From Syntrophaceae bacterium UBA5619 (GTDB lineage Bacteria > Desulfobacterota > Syntrophia > Syntrophales > UBA5619): 46,642 bases of DNA. Position 1 is the first letter of the stretch; each line of letters begins with the position of its first letter. Below are positions 40,361 through 46,642 of this stretch, in pieces. Both the position numbers and the translations under genes were made by a program. The stretch is from contig DIKL01000039.1 in assembly GCA_002424545.1 (NCBI GenBank), forward strand, positions 1,939 to 48,580, in the 5' to 3' direction. Below the pieces are notes generated by a model. That model was given only the letters and a program-made list of their open reading frames with translations, searched no databases and was not told the DNA's origin.

Positions 40361-42250
40361 TCAACCATGTTTTTCCGTTGACTGCTCTCCTTCCAGCCCC
40401 CCGAGGACGGCGCTGATTCGGCCCGCGCCGGCCTGCCGAAACGAACGCAGGTGGCGGACGATGCGGGCCGTGTCCTCATGGGAGGATCGGCCGAAGGGCA
40501 TGATCAGGTAGATCCCCCGGGCCTCGGCGGCTATGGTTTCCGCCAGTTCCAGCGCCAGTTCCAGGCCGAAACGTCTCTGGTCCCCGGCCGATTCAAAACG
40601 CGCCATCTTCGCCACGACGGTCTCCGGCACCCGGATGCCCGGGATGCGGCCGCTGGCGAAGAACTCGGCGTTGCGCCGGCTTGTCAGCGGCAAGAGTCCC
40701 GGAAAGAGCCGAGCGCCCAGCGAGCCTGCCTCGTCCTGGAGCTGCCGGAACGCGTCCGTCGAGAAGACGGGCTGGGAAAATACATACTCGGCGCCGGCCT
40801 CGATTTTCTTTTTGAGCCAGGCAATCTGCGCCGAGGCGGGCCAGCCGATCGTGGCGCCCGCGCAGAAATCGGGCGGATCGGCGATCCGGTCGCCGTTGAT
40901 CAGCTCCCCCTCCCGCAGCTTCCGGATGAGGCGCAGCAGCTCCACCGAGCTCTTGAGATCCGTGACGCGCTGGGCCAGCGAGCCCAGCGGACCCATAGAC
41001 GGCGGATCGCCGGTCACCGCGAGAACCCCCCGCAAGCCGATGTCCCACGCCCCCATCAGGCTCGAGTGAAGCTGGAGCAGGTTGGACTGGGTGACCGCCT
41101 TGTGACAGATCGACGGCACCCGCAGCACGTCCTGCAGTCTGGCGGCGGTGATCACGGCGTCTCGGCCGACGGTGGCCCCAGGGTTGTCCGGCACATCAAA
41201 GAGGTCTGCACCGGCACGCGCGATCTCTTCGGCGTTCCGGCAGAGGAAATCGAGGCTGCTGTTCCGGTCGGCGCGGATCTCCACGCTGATCAGGAATCGT
41301 TCAACCCGGATCAGTTCCCGGATCGGATTGGATGCCGCGGGGCGCGTCGGACGGGTCTCCGTGGCGGGGGTCTCCCGAATCTCGATCCGGGCGGACGGCC
41401 CGACAGGGCATCCGCTCAGCGGGGGCGCGATGGCCCGGATATGGTCCGGCGTTGTCCCGCAGCAGCCGCCGATCACCGAAACGCCCAGTGCGGCCAGGCG
41501 GATTGCAATCCCGGTAAAATCCTTCGGGGTGAACTCGTAGCGGACAAGCCCCCGTTCGATCGAGGGGTTTCCGGCGTTGGCCGAGGCCGTCACCGGCAGG
41601 TGCGTCCGGGACAGGAGGTAGGCGGCCACATCCACGATGTCGTCGGGGTGCTGGCAGTTGGCCCCCACGGCCGACGCTCCCGCCGCCTCGGCTTCGGCAA
41701 GCAGGACGTCGATCGTCGTCCAGCGGTTCCGGCCGCGTCCGGTGTGGCCGACCTGGAAGATGACGGGAAGGCTCGTGGCGGCCGCCGCCTTCAAGGCGGC
41801 GCGGGCCTCCCGCGGATCGATGAAGGTCTCCAGGACAATCGCGTCTGCCGCGGCGAGGGCATCGCATTGCCCGGCATAGACCTCTTCAATCTGTGCCTCG
41901 GGATAGTCCTCGTGCCGAAGCCCCAGCGAGAGCGGGCCGACGGAGGCCCAGACGAGGCAGGCATCTCCGGCGGCCTTTCGAGCAAGGGCCACCCCTATCT
42001 CGTTGATCCGGCGGCACTGATCAGCCGCCCCGCCATCCTCCAGAAGAAGGCGGTTGGCGGCGAAGGTGTTGGTTACGAGGATCTGCGATCCGGCCTCTCG
42101 GTAAGCCCTGTGCAGTGCAAGGATGGCCTCCGGCCGTCGCAGGTTCATCAGCTCCACCGGTTCGCCCGAGAGCTCCTGCCCCCGGCGCAGGACGGTCCCC
42201 ACCGCGCCGCTGCCGATGAGAATCCGTTTTCCCAAGTCCGTCATTTCCAT
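40361..42250 (-). CDS. Bifunctional homocysteine S-methyltransferase / 5,10-methylenetetrahydrofolate reductase
   Basis: 629 residues. Residues 1-290 are the Hcy-binding domain (GSGAVGTVLRRGQEL, VGANCQHPDD, zinc motif IGGCCGTTPDHIRAI). Residues 315-629 are a MetF-type TIM barrel (FLISVEIRADRNSSLDFL, VPSICHKAVTQSNLLQLHSSLMG by key residues, GVLAVTGDPPS, AEYVFSQPVFSTDAF). This is the YitJ-like fusion: it reduces CH2-THF and, with a suitable methyl donor, methylates homocysteine. It carries neither a cobalamin nor an activation domain. It has its own promoter at 42321-42349; the SH3 gene starts 30 bases downstream. A second Hcy-domain gene lies at 12175-13836. Confidence 0.93.
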   Translation of the reverse strand: MEMTDLGKRILIGSGAVGTVLRRGQELSGEPVELMNLRRPEAILALHRAYREAGSQILVTNTFAANRLLLEDGGAADQCRRINEIGVALARKAAGDACLVWASVGPLSLGLRHEDYPEAQIEEVYAGQCDALAAADAIVLETFIDPREARAALKAAAATSLPVIFQVGHTGRGRNRWTTIDVLLAEAEAAGASAVGANCQHPDDIVDVAAYLLSRTHLPVTASANAGNPSIERGLVRYEFTPKDFTGIAIRLAALGVSVIGGCCGTTPDHIRAIAPPLSGCPVGPSARIEIRETPATETRPTRPAASNPIRELIRVERFLISVEIRADRNSSLDFLCRNAEEIARAGADLFDVPDNPGATVGRDAVITAARLQDVLRVPSICHKAVTQSNLLQLHSSLMGAWDIGLRGVLAVTGDPPSMGPLGSLAQRVTDLKSSVELLRLIRKLREGELINGDRIADPPDFCAGATIGWPASAQIAWLKKKIEAGAEYVFSQPVFSTDAFRQLQDEAGSLGARLFPGLLPLTSRRNAEFFASGRIPGIRVPETVVAKMARFESAGDQRRFGLELALELAETIAAEARGIYLIMPFGRSSHEDTARIVRHLRSFRQAGAGRISAVLGGLEGEQSTEKHG

Positions 42251-42270
42251 GGTCGCGATTCACCCGCTTT

Positions 42271-42288
42271 CAGAACGCGGACGTTCTG
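42271..42288 (-). other. Leader hairpin of the Hcy-methyltransferase/MTHFR gene
   Basis: CAGAACG (42271-42277) and CGTTCTG (42282-42288) form a perfect 7-bp stem with a 4-base loop in the short 5' leader, about 20 bases before the ATG. It shows no SAM, SAH or cobalamin riboswitch features. It might affect ribosome access. Confidence 0.4.
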
Positions 42289-42320
42289 TAAGTTCAATTT
42301 TGCCATCATCCTTTGTGTTT

Positions 42321-42349
42321 TCTATACCGAATGCGACGGTTGTCGTCAA
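42321..42349 (-). promoter_or_regulatory. Promoter of the Hcy-methyltransferase/MTHFR gene
   Basis: On the minus strand TTGACG (42344-42349), 17 bases, TATAGA (42321-42326). The start would lie about 65 bases before the ATG at 42250. The 167-base gap after the upstream flavoprotein gene supports a separate transcription unit. Confidence 0.6.
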
Positions 42350-42417
42350 TGAGGGAATCGAAATCCTTCCTTGCGGAACGGATTGGGGCGATGATTGAAA
42401 AAACGGCCGTAACGGAC

Positions 42418-42876
42418 CTAGTCGTGGTGCTTGCCGGTCACGCTCTCGATGTCGATCCGGATGATCGTCGTCTTGGCGAAGGAACCCTCCGCATAGGTGA
42501 AGGGACCTTCGGCGCCGTAGTGTTCCATGAGGCGATCCAGCGCGACGCGCTTTTCGTCCGGGTCCTCCACGATAACCGCCCGGCCGAAACCGATGACGCT
42601 GTCGAAGCGGGCGCTGCAGCCGCAGCAAAGCGCATGACGGCTCACTTCATGGAGGATGTCCGTCTCGAAACAGACCCGGTTGTTCCGCCGGAGGATGTCG
42701 AGTTTCCGCCCCTCGTTTGCGCAGTGGAGATAGATGCACCCCTCTCCCAGGCCGAAATTCATTGGCACCACATAGGGCATTCCGTCATCGGAAAGCCCGA
42801 GCCGGCAGACGAGCGCCTCCTCGAGGATCGACCGGATGGCCCCTTTGTCTACGATTTCCCTGTCCGCCCTTCGCAT
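42418..42876 (-). CDS. Pyridoxamine 5'-phosphate oxidase-like flavoprotein (NimA type)
   Basis: 152 residues. Two ATGs stand close together; the second (42876) is chosen because AGGAGG lies seven bases before it, while the first (42882) has almost no spacing. The split-barrel fold shows LVCRLGLSDDGMPYVVPMNFGLGEG by key residues, IYLHCANEGRKLDILRRNNRVCFE, and GFGRAVIVEDPDEK. This matches NimA/5-nitroimidazole reductase-like proteins that bind FMN. A CCGC Cys cluster near residue 87 is worth noting. It follows the ABC transporter genes by 59 bases and may be their last cotranscribed gene. Weak stem plus T-run follows its stop (about 42398-42417). Confidence 0.87.
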   Translation of the reverse strand: MRRADREIVDKGAIRSILEEALVCRLGLSDDGMPYVVPMNFGLGEGCIYLHCANEGRKLDILRRNNRVCFETDILHEVSRHALCCGCSARFDSVIGFGRAVIVEDPDEKRVALDRLMEHYGAEGPFTYAEGSFAKTTIIRIDIESVTGKHHD

Positions 42877-42935
42877 ATCCATTCCTCCTCTTCGATCTGT
42901 GAAATGGGAACGACCGCCGTCGGAGATTCCCGCGA

Positions 42936-43805
42936 TCATTGTTGCCAAACGTTTTCCAGCCGTCGGACGCCGAGGGAAACGGTGAACGTCAGCAGGAAAT
43001 AGAGAACCGCGATGGTGATCCAAACTTCGAACGTCAGGTAGGTGGCGGACATGAGCTCCAGCCCCTGGAAGGTGAGTTCGGGGATGGAGATCACCGAAAC
43101 GATCGCGGAATCCTTGATCGTCGAGATGATCTGGCCGGCCAGGGCCGGCAGGATCCGCCGGAGGGCCTGCGGCAGGATCACGTCCAGCATTTGCCGCCGG
43201 CGGGAAAGCCCGAGCGCATGGGCGGCCTCCCACTGTCCCTTTTCGATCGACTGAATGCCGGCCCGGACGATCTCGGTGATGTAGGCGGCTTCGTACAGGA
43301 CCAGCGTTGCCAGCCCCGCGAAAAACCCGGAGAGGCGCGCCGGGGGGGCGAAGAATGCCGTCAGGATCGATTGCGTTTCCGGCGAGGCCGCACGGATGAA
43401 GTCTTCCGCCCCGAATGCGGTCATGATCCTCTCGCCGATAAAGAAATAGACGATGAAGACCAGAACGAGCGGCGGCAGGTTCCGGACCATCTCTACATAG
43501 CCCCCGGCAAGCAGACGATGGAAGAGACGAGGACTTACCCGCATGATCCCCATGAGCGTTCCGAAAAGTGCGGCCAGCAAGGTTGCCCAGAGGCTCAGCT
43601 TGATCGTCGTCAGGAACCCCTGCGCGAGCGACCCGGCGATCCACGATCCGCCTTCCGTCCGAACGAGGTATTGGAGCATCACGGGCCACTGCCAGCGGTA
43701 ATCCATCTCGACGCCGATCCGGCGGACGAGATAGAACCCGGCGGCCAGCACGAGGACGATCAGGACGGCATCGAGCGGCGTGAAGCGGATCTTTGTCTTG
43801 GTCAA
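42936..43805 (-). CDS. Polar amino-acid ABC transporter permease (second)
   Basis: 289 residues from a TTG at 43805 with GGGAGG in front. An in-frame TTG at 43841 would overlap the binding-protein gene and lacks such a site. It has about five to six helices. The HisM/GlnP-type EAA loop is EAAHALGLSRRRQMLDVILPQALRRILPAL by key residues, and EMVRNLPPLVLVFIVYFFIG is the family's second-helix motif. It sits in the inner membrane and pairs with the other permease (45401-46246). The two-permease layout is typical of glutamate/aspartate-type systems. Confidence 0.92.
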   Translation of the reverse strand: MTKTKIRFTPLDAVLIVLVLAAGFYLVRRIGVEMDYRWQWPVMLQYLVRTEGGSWIAGSLAQGFLTTIKLSLWATLLAALFGTLMGIMRVSPRLFHRLLAGGYVEMVRNLPPLVLVFIVYFFIGERIMTAFGAEDFIRAASPETQSILTAFFAPPARLSGFFAGLATLVLYEAAYITEIVRAGIQSIEKGQWEAAHALGLSRRRQMLDVILPQALRRILPALAGQIISTIKDSAIVSVISIPELTFQGLELMSATYLTFEVWITIAVLYFLLTFTVSLGVRRLENVWQQ

Positions 43806-43819
43806 GCCATCCCTCCCGG

Positions 43820-44647
43820 CTATTTGATCAGCTTTTCCCAATCTTTCGTTTCAAACCAGTACTGCTTGCGTTCCTTCAGCCAACCTTCGGCCTCGGCCAC
43901 GCGAATCCAGTTGTCGAGAAAGTTCAGGCTGTCGGGGTCCCCCTTGCGGATCGCGAAGCCGATCGGTTCCCGGGTGAAGTCACCCGAGAGCGGGACGAAG
44001 AGTTTGTCCGGATTGGCGATGGCCTGGAAGACGGGAAGCGGCGCCGAGGCGACAACGGCGTGGACCCGTCCCAGCAGCAGCTCCTGGATCGCCTGGGACT
44101 CGTCGTCGAACAACCTCAGCTTTGCCTTCGGCAACCACCGTTTGGCGGCGGCGGCGGCGGTCGTTCCCGTCCGGACGGCGATGGAGACATTCGCATTGTT
44201 GAAATCGCCGAGTTTCTTGAAACCGGCTGCCAGCTTCCGGTGGGCGACGATGGACATTCCCGTGTGGTCGTAGGGGATCGAAAAATTGACCTTCAGGTTC
44301 CGCTCCGGCCGGATTCCCATCCCGCCGATGATGATGTCGAACTTCCCCGTCAGCAGCGCGGGGATGATCCCCGACCACTTCGTCGGGATGAATTCCGCCT
44401 TAACCTCCATCTCCCGCGCGAGGCGGTTGGCCACGTCGATCTCGAAACCGATAAAATTTCCCGACTTGTCCTGCATCGCCCAGGGGACGAAGGTGGACAT
44501 GCCCACTCGGAGGACGCCGCGCTTCATAACCTGCTCCAGCATGCTCTCCCCGGTCGCAGGGGCGGTCTGGGCGATGCTCTCCCGCGCCGCAAACATGGTA
44601 AGAACGGCGATCAGCAAGATGGCGACCCAGCGGTGCCTGTTTTTCAT
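43820..44647 (-). CDS. Amino-acid ABC transporter substrate-binding protein
   Basis: 275 residues from the ATG at 44647 (AAGGAG upstream). Signal peptide MKNRHRWVAILLIAVLTMFAA is followed by the SBP_bac_3 domain: VLRVGMSTFVPWAMQDKSGNFIGFEIDVANRLA by key residues, the Arg-containing GGMGIRPERNLKVNFSIPY, and VRTGTTAAAAAKRW. It binds a polar amino acid in the periplasm. An Arg in MGIRPER and Asp-Glu in FDDESQA are where the alpha-carboxyl and amino groups usually bind. The gene sits 13 bases downstream of the ATPase gene and 14 upstream of the second permease. Confidence 0.93.
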   Translation of the reverse strand: MKNRHRWVAILLIAVLTMFAARESIAQTAPATGESMLEQVMKRGVLRVGMSTFVPWAMQDKSGNFIGFEIDVANRLAREMEVKAEFIPTKWSGIIPALLTGKFDIIIGGMGIRPERNLKVNFSIPYDHTGMSIVAHRKLAAGFKKLGDFNNANVSIAVRTGTTAAAAAKRWLPKAKLRLFDDESQAIQELLLGRVHAVVASAPLPVFQAIANPDKLFVPLSGDFTREPIGFAIRKGDPDSLNFLDNWIRVAEAEGWLKERKQYWFETKDWEKLIK

Positions 44648-44660
44648 GGTTGGTCTCCTT

Positions 44661-45404
44661 TCATAAAATCTGGCCGAGGAAGCTTTTCGTCCGCTCTTCG
44701 CGCGGGGAGGCAAAGAACCGCTCCGTCTCCCCCTCCTCGATCATCCGTCCCTCTTCCATGAACACGATCCGGTCGCCGGCCTCCCGGGCGAATCCCATCT
44801 CATGGGTCACGACGACCATTGTCATCCCTTCCGCGGCTAAGGTCCGCATCACGTCGAGAACCTCGCCGATCATCTCCGGATCGAGCGCGCTGGTCGCCTC
44901 GTCGAAGAGCATCACCTTCGGGTTCATGGCCAATGCCCGGGCGATCGCCACTCGTTGCTGTTGTCCGCCCGAAAGCTCGTGCGGGTAGCGGTCCGCCTTT
45001 TCCGTGATTCCCACCTTCGCGAGCAGGCCCATCGTGGTCTCCGCGGCTTCCCCGCGGGTCTTCTTCCGGACGCGTATCTGGGCGAGGTCGATGTTCTCCC
45101 GGACCGTCATATGGGGGAAGAGGTTGAAGGACTGGAAAACCATTCCCACCTCCCGGCGGATCAAAAGACGGTTCTTTCTGCGGTGGTCCAGCGGGATCCC
45201 GTCGATCACGATGGAACCGCCGTCGATCTCCTCCAGGCCGTTGAGGCAGCGGAGAAAAGTGGACTTCCCCGAGCCCGACGGGCCGATGATGACGACCACC
45301 TCCCCCCGCCGGACCGAAAGCGTAAAGCGGTTCAGCGCAACGACGCCGCCGGGAAAGATCTTGGAAATCTCCGTGGTCTCGATGATCCGTTCGTCCGGGT
45401 TCAT
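44661..45404 (-). CDS. Amino-acid ABC transporter ATP-binding protein
   Basis: 247 residues from the ATG at 45404 (GGGAGGAATCGC upstream). It has Walker [10 protein letters not shown], the Q-loop [12 protein letters not shown], signature LSGGQQQR, Walker [16 protein letters not shown] and the switch His in VVVTHEM. The sequence follows the GlnQ/GltL type closely. It drives amino-acid import together with the two permeases and the binding protein. The start overlaps the end of the permease gene by ATGA. Confidence 0.96.
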   Translation of the reverse strand: MNPDERIIETTEISKIFPGGVVALNRFTLSVRRGEVVVIIGPSGSGKSTFLRCLNGLEEIDGGSIVIDGIPLDHRRKNRLLIRREVGMVFQSFNLFPHMTVRENIDLAQIRVRKKTRGEAAETTMGLLAKVGITEKADRYPHELSGGQQQRVAIARALAMNPKVMLFDEATSALDPEMIGEVLDVMRTLAAEGMTMVVVTHEMGFAREAGDRIVFMEEGRMIEEGETERFFASPREERTKSFLGQIL

Positions 45405-46246
45405 GCGATTCCTCCCGCCCCGCGAAGCGGAAAGCCGGTCATCCGGCGTTCCAACGCCCGGACGACGAACGAGAGACCGAAGGTCACGACAAGATAGATT
45501 GCCGCCACAGTGAACCAGATCTCGAATGCGAGAAAGGTCTCCGCCACGATCTTCTGCCCCTGCATGGTGAGGTCGTAGATGGCGATCGTGCTGACCAGCG
45601 AGGAGTCCTTGATCAGCGATATCCCCTGCCCGGCCAGTGGAGGCAGCACGCGGCGGACGGCCTGAGGGAGGATCACGTCGCGGTAGGTGTCGAAGGCGTC
45701 GAGTCCCAGGCTGTGGGCGGCCTCCCATTGCCCGCGATGGAGAGAGACGATTCCCGCCCGCAGGATCTCCGCGGCATAGGCCCCCTCGAAGAGGCTGAGC
45801 GCCAGAACCGCGGAGGCGAAGGCACCGATATTCAGGACCGGTGCCGCGACGAAGTAGACGAAGAAGATCTGGATCAGCAGCGGCGTATTGCGGATCAGCT
45901 CCAGGTAGCCCCGGGCGATCGCCCGCGCGGTGAAGGAATCGGAAAGCCGGAAGAGGGCGGTTGTCAGACCGAGGATCAGCGTGCAGAGGAGCGAAAGGAC
46001 GGAGATTTCCAGCGTGACCCCCAGGCCCTGAAGAAGCGGTCCAGCCGCCCATGCATCCCCCGCCGTCGTGAAGAGAAAACGGGGGACGCGGTACCATTGC
46101 CAGTGGTAGCCCATTCCGCCGGTTCCCAAGGTCAGAAGCCAGACGGCGAGACCCGCCAGCAGGAAAAACTTTCCGCAGTCGATCAGGGATGCCCGTGAAA
46201 ACGCTGTCGATCGGAGAGGAGGGCGGGGTATGCCTCGCTTCGCCAT
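45401..46246 (-). CDS. Polar amino-acid ABC transporter permease (first)
   Basis: 281 residues from the ATG at 46246 (AAAGGA five bases upstream); the frame is open for 47 more codons but without a ribosome site. It has [37 protein letters not shown], and the EAA loop [30 protein letters not shown] by key residues, all marks of the His/Glu/Gln permease family. It is the first gene of the ABC unit, followed by the ATPase with an ATGA overlap. No clear promoter is seen in the 150 bases upstream. Confidence 0.92.
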   Translation of the reverse strand: MAKRGIPRPPLRSTAFSRASLIDCGKFFLLAGLAVWLLTLGTGGMGYHWQWYRVPRFLFTTAGDAWAAGPLLQGLGVTLEISVLSLLCTLILGLTTALFRLSDSFTARAIARGYLELIRNTPLLIQIFFVYFVAAPVLNIGAFASAVLALSLFEGAYAAEILRAGIVSLHRGQWEAAHSLGLDAFDTYRDVILPQAVRRVLPPLAGQGISLIKDSSLVSTIAIYDLTMQGQKIVAETFLAFEIWFTVAAIYLVVTFGLSFVVRALERRMTGFPLRGAGGIA

Positions 46247-46471
46247 ATGAATCCTTTCCCCAGTGCACCGTGCCCAGGAAACGACGCAAGCCGTGAAACC
46301 GTTCTTCATGGTCGCTCGCAGAATCAAGACTCCTGCCGTAAGACCGTTTTTCGATTGGCCGACTCTTCGCAAAGCGGCTGCCATCAACGTGTGTCATAAT
46401 ACCACATACGCGCGGAGAATGAATGCGGAAATCTTCCGGCAAACCGTATCACTCGGTTTCGCCGCTCCTCC

Positions 46472-46500
46472 TTGACTTGACGGATTCTTCACCCTATACT
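46472..46500 (+). promoter_or_regulatory. Strong sigma-70 promoter pointing out of the window
   Basis: TTGACT (46472-46477), 17 bases, TATACT (46495-46500), each five of six. It is divergent from the ABC operon within the otherwise gene-free 46247-46642 stretch, where I see no other convincing feature apart from a possible gene start near the end. Confidence 0.65.
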
Positions 46501-46605
46501 TTCGCCGTTTCTGGCTGCTATGCCGCCGGACAAGGGCAGTATGTCCGTATTCCGCCGAAGCTGATCGACGCCCATGCCGGGTCATGTCGCGGGTGTGAAA
46601 ACGGA

Positions 46606-46642
46606 ATGAATCCGGGGATCGAAATGGGAAAGGGCATCCTCC
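46606..46642 (+). CDS. Possible start of a gene running off the right edge
   Basis: An ATG at 46606 and another in frame at 46624 open a reading frame that reaches the last base, about 100 bases after the promoter at 46472-46500. Ribosome sites are weak (GGGG before the second). Only about 12 residues are visible, so no function can be given. Confidence 0.25.
   Translation, partial: MNPGIEMGKGIL

Noticed and set aside
42251..42417. SAM, SAH or cobalamin riboswitch ahead of the methionine-related genes (also checked at 13837-14058).
   Set aside because: No conserved riboswitch core or multi-stem structure is visible; only a short 7-bp hairpin is present.
42883..43689. Open frame extending the NimA-like gene upstream through the permease gene.
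   Set aside because: The permease in the other frame is convincing, and the flavoprotein family begins at 42876-42882 with a strong ribosome site.
45405..46442. Open frame extending the ABC ATPase upstream across the permease gene.
   Set aside because: The residues do not match any ABC extension; the overlapping permease is real and the ATPase start at 45404 has a good ribosome site.
1..46642. CRISPR arrays, insertion sequences, integrases, toxin-antitoxin or phage-defence genes.
   Set aside because: No regularly spaced repeats, transposase motifs or attachment-site-like repeats at the tRNA were found when reading both strands.

Overview
The window reads as a piece of the chromosome of a GC-rich, anaerobic deltaproteobacterium-like organism. 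I infer a relative of the Syntrophales/Desulfobacterota. The basis is the mix of genes: two fused ADP-forming acyl-CoA synthetases, an HcpR-like Crp/Fnr regulator facing a FrdX-like ferredoxin, a sigma-54 ZraPSR-type envelope stress system, IHF-alpha, TRAP transport and a leuACDB operon. No rRNA, insertion sequence, phage, plasmid or CRISPR locus was seen. Genes are tightly packed on both strands and many overlap by ATGA or GTGA.

Layout. 1-4106 (+): the 3' end of a TRAP transporter (large permease, then a binding protein broken by a one-base frameshift), a short-chain dehydrogenase and a four-carbon acid sugar kinase. 4159-5610 (-): IHF-alpha, a tautomerase, a MucR/Ros zinc-finger regulator and tRNA-Leu(CAG) with its terminator. 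5770-6705 (+): ribF. 6760-13836 (-): acyl-CoA synthetase 1, a NarL-type response regulator, its PAS histidine kinase, pyrE and a homocysteine methyltransferase that looks like a shortened MetH. A small cupin gene (14059-14403, +) meets the leu operon (leuA-leuC-leuD-leuB, 18904 to 14398, -). The leu operon is preceded by a promoter, a leucine-rich leader ORF and a terminator hairpin, which together look like a translation-coupled attenuator.

19368-24673: a ZraP-like periplasmic protein (-) with a full-consensus sigma-54 promoter, divergent from a ZraS-like kinase, a ZraR-like sigma-54 activator and a translationally coupled MFS transporter (+). 29382 to 24679 (-): a probable operon of HcpR-like regulator, cupin-monooxygenase fusion, acyl-CoA synthetase 2 and metallo-beta-lactamase-fold hydrolase. 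The FrdX-like gene diverges from it, and a perfect TTGAC-N4-GTCAA palindrome lies between them. 30473-33753 (+): a three-gene carbohydrate or sugar-acid cluster (DapA-family lyase, 2-hydroxyacid dehydrogenase, FGGY kinase) with its own promoter and an inverted repeat over the -35.

33854-36668 (+): glyoxalase II-like and glyoxalase I genes followed by an unusual metallophosphoesterase-nucleotidyltransferase fusion carrying a Cys4 insert. 40330 to 36763 (-): SH3 protein, M48 lipoprotein protease and CHASE2 adenylate cyclase, joined by stop/start overlaps. 42250 to 40361 (-): a homocysteine methyltransferase-MTHFR fusion with its own promoter. 46246 to 42418 (-): a polar amino-acid ABC transporter (permease, ATPase, binding protein, second permease) followed by a NimA-like flavoprotein. 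A good sigma-70 promoter points off the right edge.

The most interesting items are the phosphoesterase-nucleotidyltransferase fusion in the glyoxalase operon, the leu attenuator, the HcpR/FrdX switch, and the two incomplete or fused methionine-synthesis proteins. All functional assignments come from reading motifs by eye; no database search was run.
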